A program made the translations under genes and the position numbers. The notes beneath the pieces were generated by a model that saw only the letters and a program-made list of their open reading frames with translations, was not told the origin of the DNA and made no database searches. This document shows positions 1 to 6,162 of a DNA stretch of 7,009 nt, in pieces (position 1 is the stretch's first letter; the number at the start of each line of letters is the position of its first letter). Source of the stretch: Deltaproteobacteria bacterium. GTDB lineage: Bacteria; Desulfobacterota; Dissulfuribacteria; Dissulfuribacterales; QOAL01. The stretch covers positions 8,075 through 15,083 of the forward strand of contig JALWJV010000236.1 of NCBI GenBank assembly GCA_026996955.1, given 5' to 3'.

Positions 1-507
1 ATGGTGCCATCAAGCGGTGAAATACTTATTGACCACACCTCACTTAGCGAATTTGATATCAAAAAATGGCGTAAGATGATCGGCTATGTGGCGCAGGAAA
101 CCATGCTGCTCCATGACAGCATAATGGTAAACATAACACTTGGAGACAAGAGCTTTACTGAAGCCGATGTGGAATATGCATTAAAGAGGGCAGGAGCATG
201 GGAATTTGTCTCAAGGCTTCCTGATGGCATCCATACGGTTACAGGAGAAAGGGGAAGCAGGCTGTCAGGTGGCCAGAGGCAGCGTATTACCATTGCCAGG
301 GCACTTATTCACAGGCCACAAATACTCATTTTGGATGAGGCTACAAGTGCCCTTGATCCTGCAAGTGAAAAGGAGATATGTGAGACTTTGAAAAACCTCG
401 CCGGAGACCTCACCATATTTGCCATATCTCACCATGACAGAATGATAGATGCAGCAGACATGGCATTTATTCTGAATAACGGAGCGCTTGAGACGATTTC
501 CCGATAA
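1..507 (+). CDS. ABC exporter ATP-binding domain, C-terminal part (5'-truncated by window)
   Basis: This is the last 168 residues of an ABC transporter nucleotide-binding domain, which hydrolyses ATP at the inner membrane to drive transport. Visible in order are the Q-loop (Q32 in IGYVAQE), the exporter-type TGERG X-loop (about 81-85), the LSGGQ signature (88-92), Walker B ILILDE (108-113), the D-loop SALD (116-119) and the H-loop histidine (H144 in ISHH). The Walker A motif and any transmembrane domain are missing, because they would lie before base 1. The ATG at position 1 is therefore almost certainly an internal methionine, just before the conserved PSSGEI segment, and not a start. The X-loop and the overall pattern fit fused-domain exporters (MsbA/bacteriocin/lipid type), but the substrate cannot be told from this fragment. 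The gene ends with TAA at 505-507, convergent with lptB. ABC ATPase identity is very secure; exporter subtype is likely. Confidence 0.93.
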   Translation: MVPSSGEILIDHTSLSEFDIKKWRKMIGYVAQETMLLHDSIMVNITLGDKSFTEADVEYALKRAGAWEFVSRLPDGIHTVTGERGSRLSGGQRQRITIARALIHRPQILILDEATSALDPASEKEICETLKNLAGDLTIFAISHHDRMIDAADMAFILNNGALETISR

Positions 508-596
508 AGTCTATTTTTGGAGTCGTTCAGCGTATGGATGTTATAAGGTTGGTAAATGGTCTTATTTTTCCGTTCCGGTGCATAGATACCTATTTT
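508..596. other. Convergent intergenic gap
   Basis: This 89-base gap lies between the convergent ends of the ABC exporter gene and lptB. It holds short T-runs on the plus strand (near 513-517, 564-568 and 593-598) and a very small CCG-TTC-CGG palindrome near 570-578. A bidirectional terminator would be expected here, but I see no stem long enough to call one. Confidence 0.5.
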
Positions 597-1319
597 TTAC
601 AGCCTGAACCGTTCACCCAGATAAATTGCCCTTGCCTCGGGACTCTTTGCTATCTCATCCGGAGTCCCTGAAACCAGCACTTCTCCTTCATTCATAATAA
701 ACGCGTGATCACAGACCTTGAGTGTTTCCTTTACGTTGTGATCAGATATTAAAATCCCCATACCAAGGCCTTTAAGCCTGGTGATTATGGCCTGAATCAT
801 ACTGACTGCCATTGGATCCACCCCTGCAAAGGGCTCATCCATGAGCAAAAAATCAGGCTCAACTGCAATTGCACGTGCAATCTCAAGCCGCCTTGCCTCA
901 CCTCCTGAAAGCTCTCTTGCAAGGGAGGATGCTACATGTTCCAAATCAAACTCGGCAAGATACCTTTCGGTTCGTCTGTTTATCTCAGCCTTGCTGATAT
1001 CAAGCATCTCAAGGACTGCAGACAGATTCTTCTGCACACTAAGTCCCTGAAAAACAGACCTCTCCTGTGGAAGATAGGTCAGACCATGTTTGACCCGGGC
1101 TGAAAGAGGCAGGGCTGTTATGTCTTTTCCGTTCAGTGATACACTGCCGGCATCTGCCCTTATTATCCCGGCAAGCATGTAAAATACCGTGGTCTTGCCT
1201 GCCCCATTGGGACCAAGGAGCCCTGCAACCTCCCGGGTTTTTATCTTAATCTTCACCCCCTTTACCACCTGCCTGCCACGGTATGATTTTTTCAACCCAT
1301 CTGCCTTTAACACTGCCAT
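597..1319 (-). CDS. lptB: LPS export ABC transporter ATP-binding protein LptB
   Basis: LptB is the cytoplasmic ATPase of the LptB2FG(C) complex, which extracts lipopolysaccharide from the inner membrane and pushes it along the Lpt bridge to the outer membrane. The 240-residue product has the family's normal length. It shows Walker A GPNGAGKTT (36-44), a Q-loop in YLPQERSVF (Q85), the signature LSGGE (137-141), Walker B FLLMDEP (157-163) followed by the LptB-typical FAGVDP, the H-loop ISDHNVKETL (H194), and the hallmark C-terminal ending YLGERFRL (E. coli has YLGEDFRL). The start ATG (complement of 1317-1319) matches the family N-terminus; the stop is the complement of 597-599. No strong ribosome-binding site is visible, only a weak AGAGTG about ten bases upstream. 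In many proteobacteria lptA/lptC precede lptB and rpoN follows it. Here the upstream neighbour is a divergent kinase gene and the downstream neighbour is convergent, so lptB appears to be transcribed alone. The family assignment is very secure. Confidence 0.96.
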   Translation of the reverse strand: MAVLKADGLKKSYRGRQVVKGVKIKIKTREVAGLLGPNGAGKTTVFYMLAGIIRADAGSVSLNGKDITALPLSARVKHGLTYLPQERSVFQGLSVQKNLSAVLEMLDISKAEINRRTERYLAEFDLEHVASSLARELSGGEARRLEIARAIAVEPDFLLMDEPFAGVDPMAVSMIQAIITRLKGLGMGILISDHNVKETLKVCDHAFIMNEGEVLVSGTPDEIAKSPEARAIYLGERFRL

Positions 1320-1411
1320 GTTGTTTTTTTACACTCTAAAAAATATTTTCTTACCCAGATTCATACTAAATTTTCATGACATGGGGTTTGTTATCCCCTG
1401 ATATGAAAGTT

Positions 1412-1481
1412 AGCTCAAAGCGGAAGCTGGAAGCAAACATGGTTTCTTTTACTTTGAGCCTTGAGCTTTCAGCTTTTAGCT
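1412..1481. repeat. Inverted heptad-repeat hairpin
   Basis: The right arm is four tandem seven-base units, TTGAGCC, TTGAGCT, TTCAGCT and TTTAGCT (1454-1481, consensus TTNAGCY). The left arm (1412-1434) carries the complementary register: AGCTCAA, a six-base AGCGGA, AGCTGGA, then AGC. The two arms can fold into an imperfect stem of roughly 23 positions, about 18 of them paired, around a loop of about 19 bases (1435-1453). A T-rich run (TATTTTTA, 1481-1488) follows on the plus strand. It may be an intergenic repeat element, a transcription barrier between the divergent genes, or a structured RNA. The repeat pattern is directly visible; its role is unknown. Confidence 0.6.
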
Positions 1482-1489
1482 ATTTTTAC

Positions 1490-1524
1490 TGTAACATTAG
1501 CGCCAAGGTTTCATATATGTTACA
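1490..1524. promoter_or_regulatory. Candidate operator: inverted repeat upstream of the kinase gene
   Basis: TGTAACAT (1490-1497) and its exact reverse complement ATGTTACA (1517-1524) are separated by 19 bases and lie 45 bases before the kinase start. The position suits an operator for this two-component operon. However, an 8-base inverted match is likely to arise by chance in an AT-rich region of this size, so the call is tentative. Confidence 0.2.
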
Positions 1525-1569
1525 TTTATAAAACATGCATATCACAATAAACTTTCATGTTCATATATT

Positions 1570-3162
1570 ATGCCCTCAAGCCTTAACAGACAACTTTTCT
1601 TAATCCTGCTCATACTAAACCTGATCTTTGCAGGAATATTCATGGCATGGCAAAACCATCATGAAAAGAGGGCGGTGATGGAACAGATGAAGCTTGAGGC
1701 CAGGGGGATTTATCATTACATTGTGCTGACCCGGCAGCTAATCTCCCAGTGGAAGGGGGTGTATGTTAGTAAGGACAATCAATTCCAGCGCAAGACCCCC
1801 TCAGGCTTTACCAAAGCACTTGCAGACCTGGGCCAGAAAAAACACGCACCATTTTCCATAAAACTGGCACTGGATGGCAATGTTGACCCGGATCATGCAC
1901 CTGATGCATTTGAACAAAAGGCCATCAGCCTTATGAAAAACAAGGGGGTCCGGGAACTCTGGGATGTTACCGAAGCAGATGGCAGGCCTGTATTCAGATA
2001 TGCCGGCCCACTTGTATTTGATGCAGGCTGCACATCCTGCCACGCTGAAAAGAAAAAAACAGGAATCATAGGCTGCATAACTGTAAGCCTTCATGACGCA
2101 GAGCGTTTTTTCAGTACCCTTAAAGAAAAAAGCCTCTATGCCGCCCTCTACCTGACAGGCGCATTCGGGCTGCTAATGGTTATCCTCTGGATACTCTTAA
2201 ACCGGTTCGTGCTCAAACCGCTTGGGAAGCTTGATGCTGCAGCCAGCAGGGTGCAGCAGGGGGACCTTGATGTGCGGCTTGATCTTCAGGGCTCAGCAGA
2301 ATGGAAATGCGTGGGAGAAAACTTTAACTCCATGGTGCGTGAGCTTGCAAGACAGCAGGCAGTTTTGCAGGAGGAAGTGGAAAAGGCTGTTTCAAGCATG
2401 AAACAGGCGTACGATGAGCTTAAACGAACCGAACAGTACAAGGCTGACTTTTTTACCAACATAACCCATGACCTCAAGACCCCCATAACAGCCATGAAAG
2501 GGGCCCTGAGTCTCCTTAAAAATACTGAACTCTGTAAAGACAACCCTTACCTTGAAATACTGGAACGAAACTGCACCAAACTTTCAGGCATGGTTCAGGA
2601 CGTTCTTGACTGCACAAGGCTTGACAGCGGCTCAATGGAGTTTGATTTCAGACCCATTGACCTTGCTGAACTTATTGAAAACACCATCCTCATGGCCATG
2701 CCCCTGGCATGGGAGAAAAAAATAGAAATAAACTACCAGGTGCCTGAGCATCACTGTCCGGCCATGATTGACCCTGCAAGAATGGAACAGGTAATGTCAA
2801 ACCTGCTTTCAAATGCAATAAAATTTTCTCCTGAGCACTCTTTAATAAATGTGCGGCTTGAGCCCTGTACAGACATTCATGGTGACAATCCCTCCACACC
2901 AGAAGATGCATCCTTCTGGCTCATATCCGTAACAGACCAAGGACAAGGTGTTCCAGAGGCAGAGCGTGAGGCCATTTTTGACAAATTTTATCAGTCCAAA
3001 CGGTATAATGGGCCGGAAGGACTAGGGCTTGGTCTTTCAATAGTCAAGGGAATAGTTGAACTTCACAGAGGCGAAGCAGGCCTTAAAATCGTTGGTGACA
3101 AAGGGGCGGTTTTTTATTTCACTGTACCAGTTTTGAAAGAGGGGGACAGTCTCAATGATTGA
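1570..3162 (+). CDS. Membrane sensor histidine kinase with periplasmic c-type-haem (DUF3365/Tll0287-like) domain
   Basis: This 530-residue kinase autophosphorylates in response to a signal and should pass the phosphate to the regulator encoded next. Order of parts: transmembrane helix 1 (about 7-27); a periplasmic domain (about 30-185) resembling DUF3365/Tll0287-like sensors, including a CTSCH c-haem attachment motif (C154, C157, H158; bases 2029-2043); transmembrane helix 2 (about 188-214); HAMP (about 211-265); a coiled coil (about 260-292); a HisKA domain with H-box NITHDLKTP (phospho-acceptor H300); and a HATPase domain with N-box NLLSNAIKFSPE (N411, N415), G1 DQGQG (456-460), F-box FDKF (470-473) and G2 GLGLGLS (484-490). 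All key catalytic residues are present. CxxCH placement between two membrane helices fits covalent haem attachment in the periplasm. The ATG at 1570 keeps helix 1 intact but has no clear Shine-Dalgarno sequence. The 3' end overlaps the regulator gene by 8 bases. The kinase call is secure; the haem-domain family is recognised by pattern; the ligand (redox, O2, NO or other) is unknown. Confidence 0.93.
   Translation: MPSSLNRQLFLILLILNLIFAGIFMAWQNHHEKRAVMEQMKLEARGIYHYIVLTRQLISQWKGVYVSKDNQFQRKTPSGFTKALADLGQKKHAPFSIKLALDGNVDPDHAPDAFEQKAISLMKNKGVRELWDVTEADGRPVFRYAGPLVFDAGCTSCHAEKKKTGIIGCITVSLHDAERFFSTLKEKSLYAALYLTGAFGLLMVILWILLNRFVLKPLGKLDAAASRVQQGDLDVRLDLQGSAEWKCVGENFNSMVRELARQQAVLQEEVEKAVSSMKQAYDELKRTEQYKADFFTNITHDLKTPITAMKGALSLLKNTELCKDNPYLEILERNCTKLSGMVQDVLDCTRLDSGSMEFDFRPIDLAELIENTILMAMPLAWEKKIEINYQVPEHHCPAMIDPARMEQVMSNLLSNAIKFSPEHSLINVRLEPCTDIHGDNPSTPEDASFWLISVTDQGQGVPEAEREAIFDKFYQSKRYNGPEGLGLGLSIVKGIVELHRGEAGLKIVGDKGAVFYFTVPVLKEGDSLND
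3139..3145 (+). promoter_or_regulatory. Ribosome-binding site of the response regulator
   Basis: GAGGGGG lies inside the end of the kinase gene, 9 bases before the ATG at 3155. It supports that start despite the 8-base overlap with the kinase stop, and implies translational coupling of the two proteins. Confidence 0.7.
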
Positions 3163-3874
3163 GGGAGAACCGAGGAAAGTAACAAAAATTCTTGTTGTGG
3201 AGGACGATCAGGACATTCAAAAGGTCCTGGTGGATCAGCTTGCACTGGACGGTTATGAGGCTAAGGGTGTGTCAACCGGCAAGGAGGCCATGGAATTTTT
3301 TGAAACTTTCAAGCCGGACCTTGTCATTCTTGATCTCACCCTGCCTGACATTGATGGCCTGATAATATGCCAGCATTTGAGGAAGCTGTCTGACATCCCA
3401 ATTATAATCCTCAGTGCACGGGAAAGCCTTGCTGACAAGATACGGGGGCTTGACCTGGGGGCTGACGACTACATGACCAAGCCCTTTGAATTCCTTGAGC
3501 TTGCAGCACGCATAAAGGCGTGTATCAGGCGCAGGGACAAGACAACCCGTACAGAAGAGGTGATAAAGGCAGGGGATATAACCATCTATCCTGAGCAGAG
3601 GACAGTGACTGTCAGGGGAGAGCATGTGAATCTCACCCGCAAGGAGTTCGAGCTGCTGCTGACCCTTGTGGAAAACCGTAACAAGGTGGTTAAACGTGAG
3701 GAGTTATGTAACAGGCTCTGGAGAGACAAGGAGGTTTACCCGTGGAGCCGGGCGATTGACGTACACATAAGAAGGCTTCGCCAGAAGATTGAAGATGACC
3801 CGTCAAGCCCCCGTCTGATCATCACCCATTCAGGAGTAGGATACAGGTTTCGTCTGGACGGGGATGAACCTTAA
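3155..3874 (+). CDS. OmpR/PhoB-family response regulator
   Basis: This is a 239-residue DNA-binding transcription regulator, the probable partner of the overlapping histidine kinase. The N-terminal receiver domain (about 10-123) has the acidic pocket E16/D17/D18, the phospho-acceptor D60 in LVILDLTLPDIDG, the switch residue S87 (ILSARE), Y106 and the conserved K109 in YMTKPF. The C-terminal winged-helix domain (about 137-235) shows the family landmarks LTRKEFELL, the recognition-helix stretch AIDVHIRRLRQKIE and the wing GVGYRF. Length and layout are typical, and all phosphorylation residues are intact, so it should respond to phosphotransfer. Target genes cannot be read from the sequence; autoregulation of its own operon or control of the following genes is possible. 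The stop (3872-3874) falls within the left edge of the downstream inverted repeat. Confidence 0.96.
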   Translation: MIEGEPRKVTKILVVEDDQDIQKVLVDQLALDGYEAKGVSTGKEAMEFFETFKPDLVILDLTLPDIDGLIICQHLRKLSDIPIIILSARESLADKIRGLDLGADDYMTKPFEFLELAARIKACIRRRDKTTRTEEVIKAGDITIYPEQRTVTVRGEHVNLTRKEFELLLTLVENRNKVVKREELCNRLWRDKEVYPWSRAIDVHIRRLRQKIEDDPSSPRLIITHSGVGYRFRLDGDEP

Positions 3875-3972
3875 ACCTATATTGAGCGATTGTCAGATTT
3901 GCTGCAGATCCGCGAAAGAGGAATTCCCATAATAGTCGGCTATCGCTCAATCCAGGTTAAAAATATCTGACA
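3871..3972 (+). ncRNA. Structured leader with inverted repeat and possible pseudoknot before the HNH gene
   Basis: A perfect 10-base inverted repeat, ATTGAGCGAT (3881-3890) with ATCGCTCAAT (3942-3951), is extended beyond a 2x2 internal loop by AACCT (3874-3878) with AGGTT (3954-3958). This makes a stem of 15 pairs around a 51-base loop. Directly after the left arm lies TGTCAGAT (3891-3898), whose exact complement ATCTGACA (3965-3972) sits outside the stem and ends on the A of the HNH start codon. The order stem-1 left, stem-2 left, stem-1 right, stem-2 right is that of an H-type pseudoknot. No T-run follows the stem, so a classical terminator is unlikely. It could be a cis-regulatory RNA for HNH-glmS, an RNA processing site or a DNA-level element. 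The complementarity is seen directly; any RNA function is inference. Confidence 0.4.
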
Positions 3973-4295
3973 TGGAGGAAATGACCACGGCACAAAAAAC
4001 ATTTTTTAATTTCTCCTTTGTTGACGATGAAGAGATAAGAAGAGAAAAACAGCGGGCACGGAAGCTCAGGAAAACCTCATGGTGGAGAAAAAAATGCGCC
4101 AAAGGGCTCTGCCATTACTGCAAGAGCCAGGTGGGTAGCGATATGCTAACCATGGATCATCTGGTTCCTCTTTCACGTGGCGGCAAGAGCATAAGAGGGA
4201 ACCTGGTTCCTGCCTGCAAGGAGTGCAACAACAAGAAGAAGAATCTGCTTCCCATGGAGTGGGAAGAGTATCTGACACAACTGCAAAAGGGGTAA
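3972..4295 (+). CDS. Small HNH endonuclease-like protein
   Basis: This 107-residue protein has an HNH (beta-beta-alpha metal) nuclease core. A basic N-terminal region (about 22-44, rich in R/K, with W37-W38) precedes CHYC (C47, C50), the catalytic-type MDHLVPLSRGG (D62, H63), GNLVPACKEC (N77, C82, C85) and NNKKK (N86). The four cysteines are spaced to hold a structural zinc, and N86 takes the third H/N position of the motif, as in many McrA-type small HNH proteins. The residues needed for metal binding and cutting look intact. The role of such stand-alone proteins is usually unknown, and no restriction or phage genes lie nearby. The gene ends 6 bases before glmS, so the two are probably co-transcribed. 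The start is uncertain: ATG at 3972 has no ribosome-binding site upstream, while GGAGG (3974-3978) lies between it and a second in-frame ATG at 3981, only 2 bases away. HNH identity is firm; function is open. Confidence 0.88.
   Translation: MEEMTTAQKTFFNFSFVDDEEIRREKQRARKLRKTSWWRKKCAKGLCHYCKSQVGSDMLTMDHLVPLSRGGKSIRGNLVPACKECNNKKKNLLPMEWEEYLTQLQKG
4287..4292 (+). promoter_or_regulatory. Ribosome-binding site of glmS
   Basis: AAGGGG sits 9 bases before the glmS ATG, overlapping the last codons of the HNH gene. This suggests that glmS translation follows on from the HNH gene on one message. Confidence 0.6.
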
Positions 4296-4301
4296 AACAT
4301 C

Positions 4302-6143
4302 ATGTGCGGCATAGTTGGTTATGTGGGTTCCAAACCGGCACTTCCGGTGCTGCTTGACGGCCTGGCAAGGCTTGAATACCGCGGATATGATTCAGCCGGT
4401 GTTGCATGGCTTAAAGATGGAGAGGTCCAGCGCATGCGCTGCCAGGGCAAACTGGTGGGGCTTCGTGACATGGTTCAGGGCGGCAAGATAAGTGACTGCC
4501 CAATAGGCATTGGTCACACCAGATGGGCAACCCACGGTGCACCAACAGAAGAAAATGCACATCCTCATACCGACTGCAAGGGCAACCTGGTGGTTGTACA
4601 CAACGGAATCATTGAAAACTACTTCACCCTGAGGAACCAACTTCGCGAAGAAGGCCATACCTTTGTTTCAGAGACAGATACAGAGGTCCTGGCTCACCTT
4701 ATTGAAAAGTACCTTGAAGATGACATAGTTGAGGCAGTGAGGAGGTGCCTTGCTGAAGTTGAGGGTGCCTTTGCAATGGGTGTCCTGTGGAAGGGTGCCC
4801 CAGACAAACTCGTGGCTGCCAGAAAGGAAAGCCCGCTTGTGCTGGGTGCGGGAAAAGGCGAAAATTTCATGGCCTCTGATATTCCCGCACTGCTTCCATA
4901 CACCAGGGAAATCATATTCCTTGAAGATGGGGATCTGGCAGTTCTTACCAAAGACAGCATTGAAATTTCCCGCATTGACACAGGAGAGTCTGTGGAGCGC
5001 GAGGCAAAGACCATATCATGGGATGCAACCGCTGCAGAAAAGGCAGGGTACAGGCATTTCATGCTGAAGGAAATTTACGAACAGCCCCAGTCTGTGCTTA
5101 ACACCTTCAGGGGCAGGATAATTCCCGAAACAGGCCATGTTGATCTGCCTGAAATAAAACTGTCCAATGAAGAACTTGCAAAAATCAGCAGGATAGTGCT
5201 GCTTGCCTGCGGAACCTCCTGGCATGCCGGGCTTGTGGCAAAGTACTGGATTGAGGAGTGGGCAGGAATACCTGTAGAGGTTGAGCTGGCATCAGAGTTT
5301 CGCTACCGCCGCCTGCTTGTAAATGAAACAGTGCTTGTGGTCCCGATATCCCAATCAGGCGAGACAGCCGATACCCTTGCAGGACTCCGTATTGCAAGAA
5401 AACATGGCTCCCCTGTGATTGCCATCTGTAATGTGGTGGGGAGCACCATAACAAGGGAGTCTGACGGCACCATCTACACCCATGCAGGTCCGGAGATTGG
5501 CGTGGCTTCAACAAAGGCATTTACCAGCCAGCTTACAGCCCTTTACATCCTGGCACTTTTCCTTGCCCAGACAAGAAACACCATGGATGCAGCAGCCCGG
5601 GCAGAGAAGATCCGTGCCCTTTCTGAAGTGCCCAGGATAATTGAAAAACGGCTTGAGGAGATGCACCAGGCATGCACAGAGCTATCGGATGAGTTTTACC
5701 AGTACAGGGATTTTCTCTACCTTGGCAGGCACCTGCACTTTCCCATAGCCCTTGAAGGGGCATTAAAACTCAAGGAGATCTCCTATATTCATGCAGAGGG
5801 TTATGCGGCAGGTGAGATGAAACACGGCCCAATTGCCCTTATTGACCGGAACATGCCTGTAGTTGCCCTTGTCCCAAGAGATCATGTATATGAAAAAATG
5901 GTCAGCAACGTGGAGGAGGTGCGTTCACGGCGGGGCATAATAATTGCCGTAGCCGAAGATGGTGATGAGGACATATCAAGGGTTGCCCAGCACGTCATCA
6001 GGGTGCCTGCAACAGAAGAGCCGGCAATCAAACCCTTTATATTCACCATTCCGCTTCAGCTTATTGCCTATGAGATTGCGTTTGCCAGAGGATGTGACGT
6101 TGATCAGCCACGGAATCTGGCAAAAAGTGTAACAGTGGAATAA
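4302..6143 (+). CDS. glmS: Glutamine--fructose-6-phosphate aminotransferase (isomerizing)
   Basis: GlmS converts fructose-6-phosphate and glutamine to glucosamine-6-phosphate and glutamate in the cytoplasm, the first committed step to UDP-GlcNAc for peptidoglycan and lipid A. The 613-residue product is close to the usual 609. The N-terminal class II glutaminase domain begins MCGIVGYVG; C2 becomes the N-terminal nucleophile after Met removal. It also has HTRWATHG (R74), HNGIIEN (N101, G102) and ETDTE (D126). Two SIS isomerase domains follow (about 290-425 and 460-600), with ACGTSWHAG, SQSGETADTL and STKAFTSQ in the first and the catalytic segment KEISYIHAEGYAAGEMKHGP (E492, H508) in the second. 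The C-terminal tail RNLAKSVTVE carries the sugar-binding lysine (K608). All catalytic residues expected from the E. coli enzyme are present. There is no room for a glmS ribozyme in the 6 bases upstream. An epimerase gene follows after 19 bases. Confidence 0.98.
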   Translation: MCGIVGYVGSKPALPVLLDGLARLEYRGYDSAGVAWLKDGEVQRMRCQGKLVGLRDMVQGGKISDCPIGIGHTRWATHGAPTEENAHPHTDCKGNLVVVHNGIIENYFTLRNQLREEGHTFVSETDTEVLAHLIEKYLEDDIVEAVRRCLAEVEGAFAMGVLWKGAPDKLVAARKESPLVLGAGKGENFMASDIPALLPYTREIIFLEDGDLAVLTKDSIEISRIDTGESVEREAKTISWDATAAEKAGYRHFMLKEIYEQPQSVLNTFRGRIIPETGHVDLPEIKLSNEELAKISRIVLLACGTSWHAGLVAKYWIEEWAGIPVEVELASEFRYRRLLVNETVLVVPISQSGETADTLAGLRIARKHGSPVIAICNVVGSTITRESDGTIYTHAGPEIGVASTKAFTSQLTALYILALFLAQTRNTMDAAARAEKIRALSEVPRIIEKRLEEMHQACTELSDEFYQYRDFLYLGRHLHFPIALEGALKLKEISYIHAEGYAAGEMKHGPIALIDRNMPVVALVPRDHVYEKMVSNVEEVRSRRGIIIAVAEDGDEDISRVAQHVIRVPATEEPAIKPFIFTIPLQLIAYEIAFARGCDVDQPRNLAKSVTVE

Positions 6144-6162
6144 CCGATTATTGCAAGATATT

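Larger units (their letters stand above)
1320..1569. promoter_or_regulatory. Divergent intergenic region between lptB and the histidine kinase gene
   Basis: This 250-base AT-rich region must hold the promoters of both divergent genes. I see no convincing -35/-10 pair for either direction. A TATAAA box lies at 1527-1532 on the plus strand but lacks a recognisable -35 element 17 bases upstream. Visible structure comprises a heptad-repeat hairpin (1412-1481), an 8-base inverted repeat (1490-1497 with 1517-1524), a 9-base inverted repeat ATGAAAGTT/AACTTTCAT (1403-1411 with 1550-1558) and a direct repeat TTCATATAT (1510-1518 and 1560-1568). I find no small gene with coding character here. Confidence 0.5.

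Noticed and set aside
1..3. ATG at position 1 as the true start of the first gene
   Set aside because: The product would lack Walker A and begins in the middle of the conserved PSSGEI region of an ABC domain, so this is a window-edge truncation.
508..596. Bidirectional terminator between the exporter gene and lptB
   Set aside because: T-runs are present, but the only palindrome found (CCG-TTC-CGG) is too short to support a call.
1382..1397. GGGG-N8-CCCC hairpin upstream of lptB
   Set aside because: A four-pair stem with an eight-base loop and no extension is too weak to assign a role.
1801..2094. Minus-strand open frame of 97 codons inside the kinase gene
   Set aside because: It lies opposite the conserved sensor domain and has no family features; it looks like a shadow of the real gene.
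3871..3972. Rho-independent terminator after the response regulator
   Set aside because: The stem is strong, but its 51-base loop and the absence of a T-run on either side do not fit an intrinsic terminator.
3875..4301. glmS ribozyme or riboswitch upstream of glmS
   Set aside because: Only 6 bases separate the HNH gene from glmS, and the structured gap farther upstream shows no recognisable glmS ribozyme core. Known examples are mainly in Gram-positive bacteria.
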